From NCBI GenBank assembly GCA_963930655.1, contig OZ005615.1, positions 13,038,001-13,102,000 on the forward strand: DNA of 64,000 nucleotides, read 5' to 3'. Below are positions 23,511 through 35,448 of this stretch, one piece after another; position 1 is the stretch's first letter, and each line of letters opens with the position of its first letter. Position numbers and translations under genes: made by a program. Source of the stretch: Myrica gale (Eukaryota > Streptophyta > Magnoliopsida > Fagales > Myricaceae). A model generated the notes under the pieces. It did not search any database and was not told where the DNA came from. It saw only the letters and a program-made list of their open reading frames with translations.

Positions 23511-26500
23511 TGCTGCAAATCATTTTAGCAGGTGAGGTATCTGTCTACCTCTGCCTTTTCTTTCTGGTAGGCTCCAAATGGGTCGCGTGATTTGTGTGAT
23601 AAATCCAAATCCTCTCAGACCGTGGCCATTGTTAATTTGTTGTAATCGCGGCAGTCCTCGTGCTACGAGCTATTGAAACATGTGCATAATATGACCTTAT
23701 TTTTATGTGATATTACATCTCACCTTTTTTTTTTAATTTGTTTTGCAAACTAGATGCGCAACCCAATAGAACAGGAAAAATAAATTTCAACTTACAGGAA
23801 GCTGCTGCGGATAAGGAATCTTTTTTTAACTAAAGACGACCAATGAAAGCTAGGTTGTTGATAATACCGAAACAAAACAAAAAAGGCAAAAAAGTATATA
23901 TAAATGGTTTGTGTTGTTGGGACGTTAACCACCGCGAGTTATAGAGACGATACCTTATTAATTTTTGTAATTACTAAAAAGAACACTTGTCTTTACCCAG
24001 AAATTATGAAAATGCTATATAACAGCAATTGTTAGCTGTGTCTCCCACCAAATGGGCATATTTCAGAAGAAATCGATTGGATTATATGATTAAAACACAA
24101 TATTGCTAATTAATCGAGGGCTCCGCGTGGAACTAGTACTGTCAGGTTTTTGTATGTTTACCCGACAGTATTAGGGAAAGGCCAAAACGAACGAACGAAC
24201 AAGAAATATATCAACTTATTTTAGTGGTTTGAGTGGTTGGGTTTTCAGTTATTAAAACATGTCACGTTTTATGTGAACTACTAGCTGCATTTTAGACCAA
24301 ACAAAGAGAGGTTTGTTGAGTTTCTGAGAAACATGGGGGCATGATGCAATGCCTAGTAACCACGTTGTAAAAATAGAACAAGTATTAAAAAAAAGGAAAA
24401 ACATACATGTGACCAAATTGATTTTAGGATTAGTGCTTCACAATGTTTTAATTTTTGTAATTTAGTTAGTTCCCACGTAAGTAATACATTAGGCTGCGTG
24501 AGATATTTTCGTTACTCAATTGACGGATATCAAGATTGAAGTGTTGTTTGAGTGTAGAAATTTTGGGTATTGAGGTTTGTGAAATATTATTGTTTGTGAA
24601 AAGTAAAGATATTTTATGGGAGTTGGTGAAAAAATAAAGAGAAAGAAGATTTTTAATAAATATTATAATAATAAAAAATTATTTGATGAATTTTTTAATA
24701 TTAATCCTAAATAGAATTATTTGGGGTTCAAACAAGTCGTCTCTATTCCACTGTCAGTACTAGTATCGATATTAAATCCAAAAATTTGAAAGCACAGATA
24801 TTAAAATTAATTTTGCGAAAAATCGCAGATATGATATTTACATTTTTCCTTAAAAAAAGATTAGTGATTAAACTTGCGTAGAAAAACCCTGTAGTAACTA
24901 AAAATATTCCCCACGGTGGAAGACATTTTGCTTTGAAGGTTCAACATATAACAGAGTGTTTTCTTCCTTTCTAGTTTATCCTCGTGTTCACCCAAAAGAA
25001 CAGGCATTATCTAGATGTTACCGTTGGTAGAGAACTACAGGAATTATATCTACTACGTACTGTACTACACAGTGTAGATTATATATAGTATGACCAAAAG
25101 CATTCTTATACATTGTTTTACACATCAACACAACTGTTTATTCACTTGAATTGTTTCACCCAAACACAACTGTTTATTCACATAAACTATGATTGGCACA
25201 AATTCTCTACCAATATTTTAACACTTGTTAAACCTGTTTGGAACTATTAATTTACTGTGGGTAACCAAAACCTCTTTTCTAGGGAAAATTTCGGGGCGGC
25301 TTTGACCATAGGTTGCCTAGGCGGCTGCTTAAGGTTTCCAAAGTAGGAAGGCTTCGAAAATTAATAAATTTATTATGACACCAATTAAATAAGTTTTTTT
25401 TATTGATTTATGTTGATATTTAATTAGGCCTTGGTTTAAGAGTTTTGCAAGCCATTGACAACTCACTCTCTTTAATTGGTTGTGTTTATACCATGCATTT
25501 GATCTAAATAATATGACCCATAAAATCTCCTTCATTGGAGAGATTTGCCAAATTACCAAACTCTAGTCAATTTTCTAGCATATATGCATCTAATAATTTA
25601 AAATTTTATATTTGAAAATATTTAACGTGATAAACTAATTTCTTAGCTAAAACTACTTTACGTAAAAAATAGTTTCTTCATTAAAAATACTTAGTGCCTA
25701 ATTAGAAATACGTAACATAATAAACTAATTATTTATTGATTTATCTAAAACACGTAAAAACTTTTCTCCAATAAAGCACGAAAACTAGCATATCATTCTT
25801 TCTATTTTCTATTAACATAAAATATTAGTGACAATATTTGTAATTGATGCTTATGGATAAAGAAATTTTTTTACAATGAAAACGAAAAAAAATCAATATC
25901 ATCCGCTAAATAGGATATATTAACAAATTTTGAATACATAGATAAGTAATTTTATATAAAAAAAGTTATAATATTTTGTACCATATTACAAAATGCCTCA
26001 CTTTATGATTCTGTCTAAGTTCAAGTGGTGTTTGTATGTCTAGGTATGAGAATTGGTGAAAAAATGAAGATATTTATAGGAGTCAGTGAAGAAGTGAGCA
26101 TGAATATTATTTGAATGCATTGATTCTATTTATTATAATAGAAATTGATGATTATCGGGGAGATATTATTTTATAGTTATTTTATTAGGCTAAAATTTTA
26201 GAGTCGACACAACTTGATATTTGATTGTAGAAATTTTAGAGTATTAAAGTTGATGGAAAAAGTGAATATAGATTATGAGAGTTAATGAAAAAGTGAAGAG
26301 AGAAGATTTAAATGAATATTATAATAAAAAATTATTTGATAGGAAAAAGAGATTATTTTATCATTTTTAATTAAGCCTAAAATTTTAAAGTGCCACAATT
26401 TGGCGATCAAACATCTCCTATTTTCATAGAGCCGCCCCTAATTCGGAGAATCAAAACTGTATTAACAGATGAAAGGCAGCTAGATAAAGTCAAAAACCAG

Positions 26501-26751
26501 AGGTAGATAAGCATTCTTTATAATTACAGCTGATCACGGGGGAAGGAAATTATCCACTTGCTCCTTAATCATGTCGTGATCAATATGAACGGAGATAGGG
26601 TTTGAACTTTGAACATATTAACGGGCAGATGGAAACCGACCGTTAACGGACATAAGAAGGGAAACGTGGCCTAACGAGATAGAACGGAAAAATTTCATGA
26701 GAACTGAGTCAGTAGGACCCACTTTATGACTCATCCTACCATGGACTTCAA
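23511..26751. other. Intergenic region with AT-rich repeats
   Basis: No gene supported. Copies of the AT-rich dispersed repeat lie at about 24535-24725 and 26020-26415; the latter may be two copies in tandem. Otherwise nothing recognisable is seen. Confidence 0.45.
26023..26412 (+). repeat. AT-rich dispersed repeat, one or two copies
   Basis: Starts GTGGTGTTTGTATG and ends near ATCAAACATCTC, a weak inverted terminus. Inside, the block TAAAATTTTAGAGT, GTGAA, TGAGAGTTAATGAAAAAGTG, AATGAATATTATAATA recurs twice. The same block occurs at 24535-24725 and 50580-50765. No TSD was found. It is probably an old MITE of unknown superfamily. Confidence 0.5.
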
Positions 26752-26935
26752 TAGGAGTGTTCATTTGCATCGGCAGTGACCGTTTTAACTGTTAAAACCG
26801 TCACCGCTACCGGTGCCGTAACTAGTAAGAGCGGTTATTGTGCCTTAGCGGTGACGGTGTCAAATATGTAATTCCGTCAATTTGCGGTGACAGTTTTCGC
26901 CAAATCGTCACCTACAACACCGTTAACCACTCCTA
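26752..26935 (+). repeat. MITE-like repeat built on GCGGTGACGGT
   Basis: Ends are TAGGAGTGTTCATTTG and CCGTTAACCACTCCTA (inverted, imperfect). The interior repeats forms of GCGGTGACGGT and ACCGTCACCG. The same family is at about 27250-27412 and, inverted, at 33200-33393. I could not find a convincing TSD for this copy. Possibly it and the copy at 27250 are the two ends of one larger element of about 660 bp. Confidence 0.55.
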
Positions 26936-27249
26936 GTTGAGACTTGAGATGATTATTGATTATGTGACATATTTTTGTTGGAATATGTTAGTTGGTTTGT
27001 GTCACATTGTTGAACACTTTTATTAGACTTTAGTATTTATGTTTGAATATGATATTATGTTGGACTTTTGGACAACTTATTATATTTGTTATGATTATTA
27101 ATGATTATGATATTATGTTTGAATATGTTATGATATTTGTTCATTTGTCCATTTGACATGATTATTGATTATGATATTATGTTGAAAATTTAAACAACTC
27201 AAAACAGTGAAAAAAATGAAAAAGTCCAAAAAGAAAACCTATTTTTTTT

Positions 27250-27412
27250 GCACAATGGTTATACGGTTTAAGCGGTTACCGTTAATACCGTCACCGGCAA
27301 AAGCGCTTATTGTGCGTTAGCGGTGCGGTGACGGTATCAATTATGTGATTCCATCAATTACGGTGACTTTTTTCACCAAATCGTCACATACACTACCGTT
27401 AACTACCCCAAG
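27250..27412 (+). repeat. Second copy of the GCGGTGACGGT repeat, just upstream of the ERF gene
   Basis: Shares CACCGGCAAAAGCG, TTATTGTGCGTTAGCGG and GTGACGGTATCAATTATGTG with 26752-26935. It ends CCGTTAACTACCCC about 265 bp before the ERF start codon, so it lies in the likely promoter. Confidence 0.5.
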
Positions 27413-27676
27413 ACCACACATGCAGCCCCCTCCTATGTGTGTAAGAAATTCCCACTAACTCGAAGTTTATTGTTAGTTTGTTTTTGTCACTAGAAAAACA
27501 ATGGTTAGGCTGAACGTCGCTTTGTATGAGCGTGTCCACTGATCCCTACAAAAACCCCTCCCATTACTCTCCTTCTCTTCATTCCCCTCTCTTTCTCTCT
27601 CAATCGAGCTTGTTGCAGAGTGACATTGTATCTTTCTGAAAGAACATCAAGTGGGTCTTCTTCTTCTTCTTTACCA

Positions 27677-28375
27677 ATGGCAGAACCATACAATTCAGAA
27701 GCTGCAAGCACCAGCAGTTCATCCACGTCTTCGGCATCCTCGTCCAACTCGGTTTCTAATTCAACCAAAAGAACCACACCAAAATCCCCCGAGCAGAGGA
27801 CCCCCAAAAGACCCAGAGACTGTAGCAAACACCCGGTCTACCGGGGGGTCCGAATGCGCAGTTGGGGAAAATGGGTATCCGAAATCCGCGAGCCCCGGAA
27901 GAAATCCCGTATTTGGCTCGGTACATTTGCAACTGCAGAAATGGCCGCACGAGCGCATGATGTAGCAGCGCTGAGCATTAAAGGTGACTCGGCCGTGCTG
28001 AATTTTCCTCAGCTCGCTGATGTGCTACCTCGACCACCAACTTCGACACCACGTGACATTCAGGCTGCTGCCGCTAAAGCCGCAGCCATGGTCCAATTTG
28101 ATTCAGAATCATCTTCGTCGTTGTCGTCTTCGTCGTCTTCAGAGGTTTCGGAATCAGAGGAGTTGGATGAGATCGTTGAGTTGCCGAATATAGAGGGGAG
28201 TTTTGACACGCCCGAGTATCGTACCAACTTCATACTGCTTGATCCGGTTGACGGCTGGGTGTACGAGCCACCTTTGGTGCTAGAGGGAGCTGAACTTTGT
28301 GGGGCATTTTGCGATCAGTCATTAGCATTGGAGAGTTTAATTCCGACCAACTTTGAAGGCCTGGTGTGGGATTGA
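27677..28375 (+). CDS. DREB-type AP2/ERF transcription factor (A-4, TINY-like)
   Basis: Intronless, 232 aa, as usual for DREB genes. A Ser-rich N-terminus and a basic stretch (KRPRD) lead into one AP2/ERF DNA-binding domain at about residues 54-111: [20 protein letters not shown], then the WLGTF and [10 protein letters not shown] blocks. LNFPQ and a LPRP motif follow. The acidic, Ser-rich C-terminus ends in LVWD and is a plausible activation region. Val and Leu at the domain positions that usually separate DREB from ERF proteins, together with LPRP, place it near TINY and the A-4 DREBs, which bind DRE or GCC-like elements in stress and growth responses. The ATG at 27677 is the first in frame; the frame is open upstream only from a GTG. 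A CT-rich stretch at 27550-27600 looks like 5' UTR. It appears intact. Confidence 0.93.
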   Translation: MAEPYNSEAASTSSSSTSSASSSNSVSNSTKRTTPKSPEQRTPKRPRDCSKHPVYRGVRMRSWGKWVSEIREPRKKSRIWLGTFATAEMAARAHDVAALSIKGDSAVLNFPQLADVLPRPPTSTPRDIQAAAAKAAAMVQFDSESSSSLSSSSSSEVSESEELDEIVELPNIEGSFDTPEYRTNFILLDPVDGWVYEPPLVLEGAELCGAFCDQSLALESLIPTNFEGLVWD

Positions 28376-29264
28376 TGGCGAATTGAGTTGTAGGATTCTA
28401 GGCTAAAGAATCCTAGAATTCTTTTCTAACCGAACATGTCCTTAGTTTCTACAAGTTATTTCGCTACTTTTCTCTAACCGGTTACGTGTACTGTAATGTA
28501 ATAAATTCATATAATCGAAGAACTTTATAAAAATAAAGAATATATAATTAAAGTTTTCTCCCTTTCTCTCACTCAAAAGATGTATCTGGTCTGATAGGGT
28601 ATAGTACAATGCGAGATGATGGAATGCAATGGGATGGACGGTAGAGGGCTGCCTGCGCCCAAAAGCGATGATTCACTTGTCCCCTTGTCCAGCCTTTAGA
28701 ACTTCAGTACTGTGACGTGATATTCAACTGTTCATAAGCCCCCATGGTTAATGATCCTGCAGAATAATTTAAACTCAGTAGTCATGGGGGTTATTGGAGG
28801 AGGCCACAAGTAATCCATGATGTAGAAAATTAGTACTCTTGAGAAGCTTCAACATTTTCCAAAGGGAGATGAATTCACGACTAGGAAACTAAGCACTAGC
28901 TAGGCAGCTTGCTAGATAGTAACTCGTCAATATTGGAACGTTTCAAGGGAATATATAAAACTTGTTACCTTCTCTCAATTGCTTCCTAGACCCTCCATTG
29001 TCACGTACGCATTCAAGAAGTTTTAACCTGCTGGCCGCATTGACCATGATAATTAGCTTTCTCTCTACTTTAGTTACAGCTGGTTTCTTTGGGTGTTTAT
29101 TTTCTCTTTCGAGTATGTGACACATTCCAAAAGCACGACTTCACGTGTTTCGACAACGACAGTCTGACCGATCCAATTATTAATAAAATAGGCTTTTAAC
29201 TAGGATGAATATTACAGATCATAATAGGATGTATCAATTTCTTTTTTCCCAATGTCAATAAATA
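28376..29264. other. 3' flank of the ERF gene and intergenic spacer
   Basis: AATAAA-like signals occur near 28499 and 28532, which would suit poly(A) addition for the ERF transcript. Nothing else is supported. Confidence 0.4.
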
Positions 29265-29272
29265 AATACATT

Positions 29273-30283
29273 CATGGGCGGAACGAGAGAGCGAACGGTG
29301 TCGGCAGACACCCATTGTACCCCCAAATATATATATATATATATATATTAATATAAGATGGTCTGAGACCCATACCCATAGACTCATGCCAACTTCATAT
29401 GACCTTAATAAGACCCTTAAGCTTCAGTATCAGGAAATATTCCTCTTTGCCTCTTAGAATCCATAAACAAATATCTGCAATTTCATTATGCAGCTCTGTC
29501 AATTGGTGCTATGTAGTTACTTTATGGACCTGTTTAGGCAGAATGAATGTTGTGTTTCTTTTTATTTTTATTGATTTCTCCAGTCATATTTTGGGACAAT
29601 AACATAGTGAACGTCCTAATTATAAGTTAAAATCAATTTTGCGACATATATCTGCCCTCAAAAGAGGTAAGTTTGCAACATTTAGACAATCTTACAAGCT
29701 TCCTTAAGATAATCAGAGTAATGTAATGAATTTATGAATTCATCACAGATTAAATCAACATGAATTTAAATTGTTAAATGTTTGTGAATCTATGATGAAT
29801 TTATTTTAATTTTTGATGAAGAATGTAATGAATTTTATATTGTGATTATGAATTTGATTGAGATTGTTATGAATCTTTGATTAGGATTTGATTGTACTTT
29901 ATGTTGAAATTGTGATTAGATTATGAAATTAGATTAATAAATTTTGTTTTGTTTAGATAATGGATAAGTTTTTGATAAAGAAATCAGTCAGTGTAGGGTC
30001 GTCTAGTACTCGTAACGTGGCTGTTACTTCTGAAACGAATATTATTGAGAACGAAGCTATTTTACAACGTTTTCAGAATATGAAGTCTCATAAGATCCAA
30101 TTGACACCTCTCAGTATTAGGAAATAGTATTGTACGTGTATTTCAATATTTTTAGTGTTTTTAGTCCTTAATTTTGATATTTTAACTCTAAGATATTTTT
30201 TGCATTATGTAGTAAAAAAAATTTGTTGTCATTTTTCCTTAAGAGTTCGACCCCCTTCGATTGGATTCATGGTTTTGCCACTG
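29273..30283 (+). mobile_element. hAT element remnant with a perfect 8-bp TSD and a transposase-like start
   Basis: Ends are CATGGGCGGAACGAG and TGGTTTTGCCACTG, with AATACATT on both sides (29265-29272 and 30284-30291). At 29962-30127 a short frame starts MDKFLIKKSVSVGSSSTRNV, contains QRFQNMKSHKIQ and ends at TAG after LSIRK. It resembles the N-terminal start of plant TTF-zinc-finger hAT transposases, but the zinc finger and catalytic parts are absent, so it is non-autonomous. An (AT)n microsatellite lies near 29326-29348. The last 150 bp match the ends of 18851-19649 and 20338-21593. Confidence 0.82.
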
Positions 30284-30519
30284 AATACATTATAGTAGGA
30301 TGTCCAATTTAGTTACTGATAATTAACAAAATTGAAGCCAAGTCGGATGAAAACCTAGTTTAGACATAGGTATGCCAAGCTCAAACTTTTCATCTAAGAA
30401 ATACGCATGCAATTGTAATTTCATACTTTTCAGTATCCTAGGAATGACATAGTACTGCAGCAGCCCCGAAAAACACAAGTTCTAGAACTGAATGATGAAG
30501 CTTACCAAGTTTAAATTAA

Positions 30520-32312
30520 GGGGGAAATACACTTTTCACCCACAAACTACCAGGGTGGTGACACATTGCACCCCAAACTACCATTTTAAAGACATTGCAT
30601 CCTCAAACTATCAATGTTAGACACTTTACACCCTAAACTACCCACTTTGACACATTACACCCTTCAACTACTAATATTAAACACTTTGCACCATCCATTT
30701 GATAATAATACTGTAATACCCCGTCCTGAAAAATGTGTAAGTGATCAGAGTGCGTAGCAGAAGCATTAATAATTTGTGATTTGGTTTGTTAATGGATTTA
30801 TTCTTTGTGGAAGGTGCTGCAAATTTCTGGGACGAAATTTCTTTTAAGGAGGGGAGATTGTAATACCCCGTCCCGAAAAATGTGTAAGTAAGTAATTCGA
30901 ATTTTAAATGAAGAGATAGGGTTTAATCCTATATTTAATTTTTGGATAGAGGTTGAATCTTATTTTTGAATTTAAAGGTACTGATATGGGGATGTGATCT
31001 ATATTTGAATTTAAAGGTTTGAATATAGATTTGATCTTGGGTTGGAATTTAAAAGTTAAGATATGGATAAACATTATTCTTATATTTGAATTTGAAAGAT
31101 ATGGATAAAGATTTTATGTTTGAATTTAAAAGTGATGGATATAAGTATGTTTGAATTTGAAAAGTTGAAGAGATCAAGGTCTATAATTAGTCGCAGAGAA
31201 TGTATATTGGAGACTTTGGATTAAGGTGGTGCTACCAGGCTCCGAGAGATTGTTCGACAATTATTGGAGAAGCTTTAAGGATTGATTAAACGTTTGAGGT
31301 AAGTGGTTCTTCAATGAGATTTTGAACATGCACCGTATTTTATATGATTTTGATGTATTATTTGGGGAACTGAACAAATTTTGGGTAAAATAAGATTGTT
31401 GAGTTTTTCGTGAATCTCAATTGAAATATTTATAACTTTTTTTGGCGAGCATACTGTGAAAATTGTTCTTGCGCTGACGATATATCTCTGTGGTCTGTGT
31501 GGCCAATTTGATACCCCTCATGGTATTTGGAGGTCTTTGTGGCCTGGAGGTCTGTGTGACCATTGGTGATTTCCCTATATTGCGTGGCCTTGGATATTTT
31601 TTGTTATAAACTTGTATTTTTGAATTTGGTATGGCTCACGTTGTTTTATTTTGGATTTCGGTTATTGTGATAAAAAAAATTTTCCTGCAACCCCCATTGA
31701 CTTACTACTTACTGAGCTAGTCGTAGCTCACCCCTTATTCTCATTTTTTTCAGAGTTTGACAGAATTAAAGAAGTTCGATGAGCTTCAGATAGATTTGTG
31801 TTTTGAAGGCGTGTTTTGCAAGAGTACTTTTGGATATTAATGTTGGAAAATTTGATAATGGATTTCTTTTGGGAGATCTTCATCGATATTGGAAATATCG
31901 AATATGCTAATGTAAATTTTAGAACTCGGATTAATATTTGTGGGCTTTTTATGTAATATAAATATTTCGCTAAGGTTGTACAAATTAGTTTTAAAATATT
32001 GGGGCCTAGATAAATGATTATCCATGGAGAAAAAACTTTATTTTATACGAAAATCTACTCGTATGGAGTTTGGGCTTGGGGCGTTACAAATACCCTTAAT
32101 AAATTAATGAATTGATAACAAATACCCTTAATAGATCTTTAATATATGCAAAATGGGTCAAGAGTATTTATCGTTATTGTAGTCTACAAATTTGACATAG
32201 GGTGCAAAATGTCAAAAATTGGTAGTTAGAGGGTGCAATGTATCAAAATTGGTAGTTTAGGGTGCAAAATGTAAAACCTATGATAGTTTGTGGGTGAAAA
32301 TGTATTTTCTCC
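30520..32312 (+). mobile_element. Foldback inverted-repeat DNA element, split by an LTR element
   Basis: The left end (GGGGGAAATACACTTTTCACC, then CACAAACTACC) and right end (reverse complement GGAGAAAATACATTTTCACCC, then CACAAACTATC) are long imperfect inverted repeats. Subrepeats of the type ACACTTTGCACCCTAAACTACCA occur in both arms. The flanking 5-bp duplication ATTAA is at 30515-30519 and 32313-32317. Without the LTR insertion (30712-32088) the element is about 415 bp and has no coding sequence. The superfamily is not certain. Confidence 0.75.
30712..32088 (+). mobile_element. Ty3-type LTR element remnant: 3' LTR plus short end pieces
   Basis: The 3' LTR is 30859-32088 (TGTAATACCCCGTCCCG ... 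GGGGCGTTACA). It is preceded by a polypurine tract (AAGGAGGGGAGAT) that marks the end of an internal region. A second LTR start, TGTAATACCCCGTCCTG, is at 30712. The TSD AATAC matches on both sides (30707-30711 and 32089-32093). Almost all of the internal region is missing, so it is a broken fossil. It sits inside the foldback element at 30520-32312 and is therefore younger than that element. Confidence 0.85.
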
Positions 32313-32317
32313 ATTAA

Positions 32318-33191
32318 TTAAATTGGCTAACATGTAAGAAGGAAAATTTTACTCTCATCAATGGCTTTGAAGCGACTACACTTTTTTTTTTTTTTGCTGT
32401 ATTTCAGGGTCAACCTTCTTAGACAAAGTAAAATTAAGAAGACGAAGAAGAGGATAACCTACCTACTCCTACCGGCTTCATCTATATATATATATATATA
32501 CTGTCTACGTACCATTAAGAAATTAGGATAAAAAAAAGTTACTGCACAGTGAAAGCTGCAGGAAAATATATATTTATAGCAACATATAATAATATATATG
32601 GAGTCCAGTGCCGGAACATCGTCCCTGGCCCTAAAATATGGGTTTACTTTTCGGAGACAGTGAGGCGTCATTAATGTTGGATGAAAATGACTTCTATGTT
32701 ACGGCGTTATATATTCCATTCCTCTTCGTTACCCAGTCTCTTCTCAATTGGTCCCACATGCAATAAGTCTTCCACCTAAGTCTTGCTGGAAAGCCGCCGG
32801 TGATAAATAAATACATTCCCCTATGTTTGTATGAATTTATTTAGATTTTAGAATATATTCATCTTCACTCAATTAGCTCTCCGATCGATACGAATCTTTC
32901 TTCGAATCACTATGCGTTTGATCACTTCATTTAACAACTCGATCGATGTAAACCCAAATCAGAAGGGACCAAAAAAATAATAATTTTAATTGATTTTTAT
33001 ACAAAATTAGTACTCTCCTAATTCTGAGATCCCGTATCCACTAAATTAAGTTAAGAATATAAGCAACTTGATTACATTTCAATTTTAACGGATACAAAAA
33101 TTATTTCACTAGATCTTTATCATTAGTTTAGAACCCACGTGCTCAATCTCTCCCGTTTTCTTTTTCCCTAAGCTGCTCAATCTCTCCTTTA
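32318..33191. other. Intergenic, AT-rich
   Basis: Contains an (AT)n microsatellite near 32482-32500. No gene or transposon end was recognised. Confidence 0.4.
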
Positions 33192-33199
33192 AGATATAT

Positions 33200-33393
33200 T
33201 AGGGGTAGTTTACGGTAATGTAGGTAATGATATGGTGAAAGCCGTCACCGTCACCATAAATTGACGGAATCACATATTAACACCGTCACCGCACCGCTAA
33301 GACACAATAACCGCCCTTACCGGTTACGGTATCGGCAGCAGTAACGGTTTTAGCGGTTAAAACGGCCACCGCCGGTACAAATGAACACCCATA
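33200..33393 (-). repeat. Third copy of the GCGGTGACGGT MITE, inverted
   Basis: Runs from TAGGGGTAGTTTACGG to ACAAATGAACACCCATA. Flanks AGATATAT (33192-33199) and GAATATAT (33394-33401) agree at 6 of 8 positions, which would fit an old 8-bp hAT-type TSD. The interior is inverted relative to 26752-26935. Confidence 0.6.
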
Positions 33394-33407
33394 GAATATA
33401 TAACTAA

Positions 33408-33805
33408 GGCTGCATTTTGTTTTAATTTTATGCAAAATGAGGGAAATGGAAAAATGTTCTTAGCTGAAAATATTTTCTGAGAAAATCATTGATTTTCTAG
33501 TGTTTGGCTGATACATTGAAAATATTTCAAAAATTAAAATTTTCAGTAAGTATTTGATTCCTATTGAAAATATTTGTAAAAAAAATTAAAAAATATTCTT
33601 TATGTTAATTTTCTATCCATTTGGAATAAAATAATAAAATCATTTTTCATTTCAACAATAAATAATAAGTGAAAGTCATTTAAGTCCTAGAGACCTAAAA
33701 TTTTCTATTGACTAACATGTTATTTTTCGTTAACCACAATTTTTCGCCCTTACCAAACTGACTCGCAGGAAAAAAAAAAGATATTTTCAAACGAAAAACA
33801 CAGCC
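33408..33805 (+). mobile_element. PIF/Harbinger-like MITE with TAA TSD
   Basis: A 398-bp element runs from GGCTGCATTTTGTTTT to AAACGAAAAACACAGCC, flanked by TAA on both sides (33405-33407 and 33806-33808). The 3-bp TSD and GGC/GCC termini fit Harbinger-type MITEs. The interior is AT-rich with repeated GAAAATATTTT. It lies 14 bp from the preceding MITE. Confidence 0.6.
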
Positions 33806-33808
33806 TAA

Positions 33809-35358
33809 AATAAGTTCAGATTTTTTTTAATTTTTAATTCTGTAGATATGGCTGATGATTTGAATAAGGTGGATGTAATGCAAAAAAAAATATAAAAAGA
33901 AAGAAAAAGGAGATATATAAAGTATTCTTAAAAAATATTTGTTTAATTTATAGGAATCGTTCATTTTAAACTCATGAACTATAATATTAATATTAATGTC
34001 ACTAATTTAGAAATCTAAACTATATATATTAAACTCGCCATGTTAAACTCTTGATCAATTATAAAAACTTATCAATGTGAACTTTAAATAAAAAAATTTG
34101 AACGTGAAAATATGACTTACTGTGACATGTAGCTAGGATGACTTTGACGGTGAGATTAGATTTATCTTTGGTGTGGGACAGTGTTCTAAATATCACTGAA
34201 AAACTAAGTGACATGTGACGTGCATGCCAATTAAATTGAATAAAGAGCAAAAAAAATAATTAACAAAGGTCGTTGTATTATAGTGATCAAGTGGCCCTTG
34301 CGGTTGTGACGTAAATTTATATTTTAACATGAAATGACATCGTAGAAATGAAGCTTCTGAAAAGTAAACGTGATCGAAATTACATATTAATTATATGGGA
34401 TCCCATTTATATATTTATAATATATTCAGCCATAAGTAATTGGAATTAGTGATATTTCCAGTAATAATCAACACGTTTGAGGTACAAACATGTCTACCCA
34501 GCAAATTAAAAGTCTTTAAACAAGTGTACAATTAAGTCTCACCAATCGTGGTTGCTAGGATACGAAGACATTGAACTAAATAATTCAGATCTGGCGTTTG
34601 GTCTGCAGGGTAGCAGCAATAATATATATGGATGGAACAGTTGATCGGAAATTATGACACGCCTGTACTGGACATGAACCGGGCGCCATCCCATCTGGTG
34701 ATCATTTCAAGGGCATGGTCCTAGAAGGTCATAAGTCATAACTCGTAAGTGATACTTCAATTGAAGAGCTGAAATGGGCGATGGTCGACATTAATCAGTT
34801 AATGATGACATGCTGTCTCGATCTTGATCGTAAATGGCCTCATCGATTGGTTGTTGCTATATATTGATTGGATGAAGTCAAGTTCATAATCTATTGAATT
34901 ATAAAATAATTGGCTGATTTGGTGGTTAAGCTCGTTTAATCATTTTGATCCTTAAGCGAATATGCGTAATATGTTTTGAATTACCAGCTAGTCGTTGTAG
35001 GCCAGCCAAATTGCCAATTGCACGCAGCAAGTTGGTTTGCGACATTAATGGATTGGTCCCTTTAAGATTGGCATTATTAAGGAAGTTGAAGTACTTGACT
35101 ACTTGTGCCTTCAAAAGACAAGAAAACAAAACGGACTGATTAATTAGATGGTGATTGGCCAGTACTGGTCCTTAATAATTATTACCATAGCGTGAAGAGC
35201 GTGGTCACTGCTCAAGATGGAGAAACTAACGGCTCCCACAACCCTCGTTAGTCGTTTGATGACCTTGACGTCTCCCCTAATAGCAGATTCAATTTAAGAT
35301 TCATTAGCACATTTGCAATTCACTATAATAATTATTTGTAGATACAGGGCAACGGGGA
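33809..35358. other. Intergenic region before the tRNA gene
   Basis: AT-rich; no exon series or repeat was recognised. A CAA triplet at 35350-35352 just upstream of the tRNA fits the plant pol III start context. Confidence 0.4.
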
Positions 35359-35431
35359 GCGCCTATGGCCTAATGGATAAGGCGCCTGACTTCTAATCAG
35401 GCGATTGTGGGTTCGAGTCCCACTAGGCGTG
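35359..35431 (+). tRNA. tRNA-Arg (anticodon UCU)
   Basis: The 73-nt sequence folds as a standard cloverleaf without an intron. The acceptor stem pairs GCGCCTA with TAGGCGT, with a G-U first pair. The D arm carries box A (TGGCCTAATGG, 35366-35376). The anticodon stem CCTGA/TCAGG closes the loop CTTCTAA with anticodon TCT at 35392-35394. The T arm carries box B (GGTTCGAGTCC, 35410-35420). A pol III terminator TTTT is at 35445-35448. It reads AGA codons (and AGG by wobble), and no mismatch suggests a pseudogene. Confidence 0.97.
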
Positions 35432-35444
35432 ATAGCTTCTTTGC

Positions 35445-35448
35445 TTTT
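35445..35448 (+). terminator. Pol III T-run terminator of tRNA-Arg
   Basis: First run of four T after the tRNA 3' end, about 14 nt downstream. Confidence 0.7.

Noticed and set aside
26744-26943. An 8-bp TSD for the repeat at 26752-26935
   Set aside because: Flanks GACTTCAA and GTTGAGAC do not match; the element ends may be misplaced or the site rearranged.
27620-27676. Upstream extension of the ERF frame
   Set aside because: The frame is open but begins only with GTG; the first in-frame ATG is 27677 and the upstream stretch is CT-rich 5' UTR.
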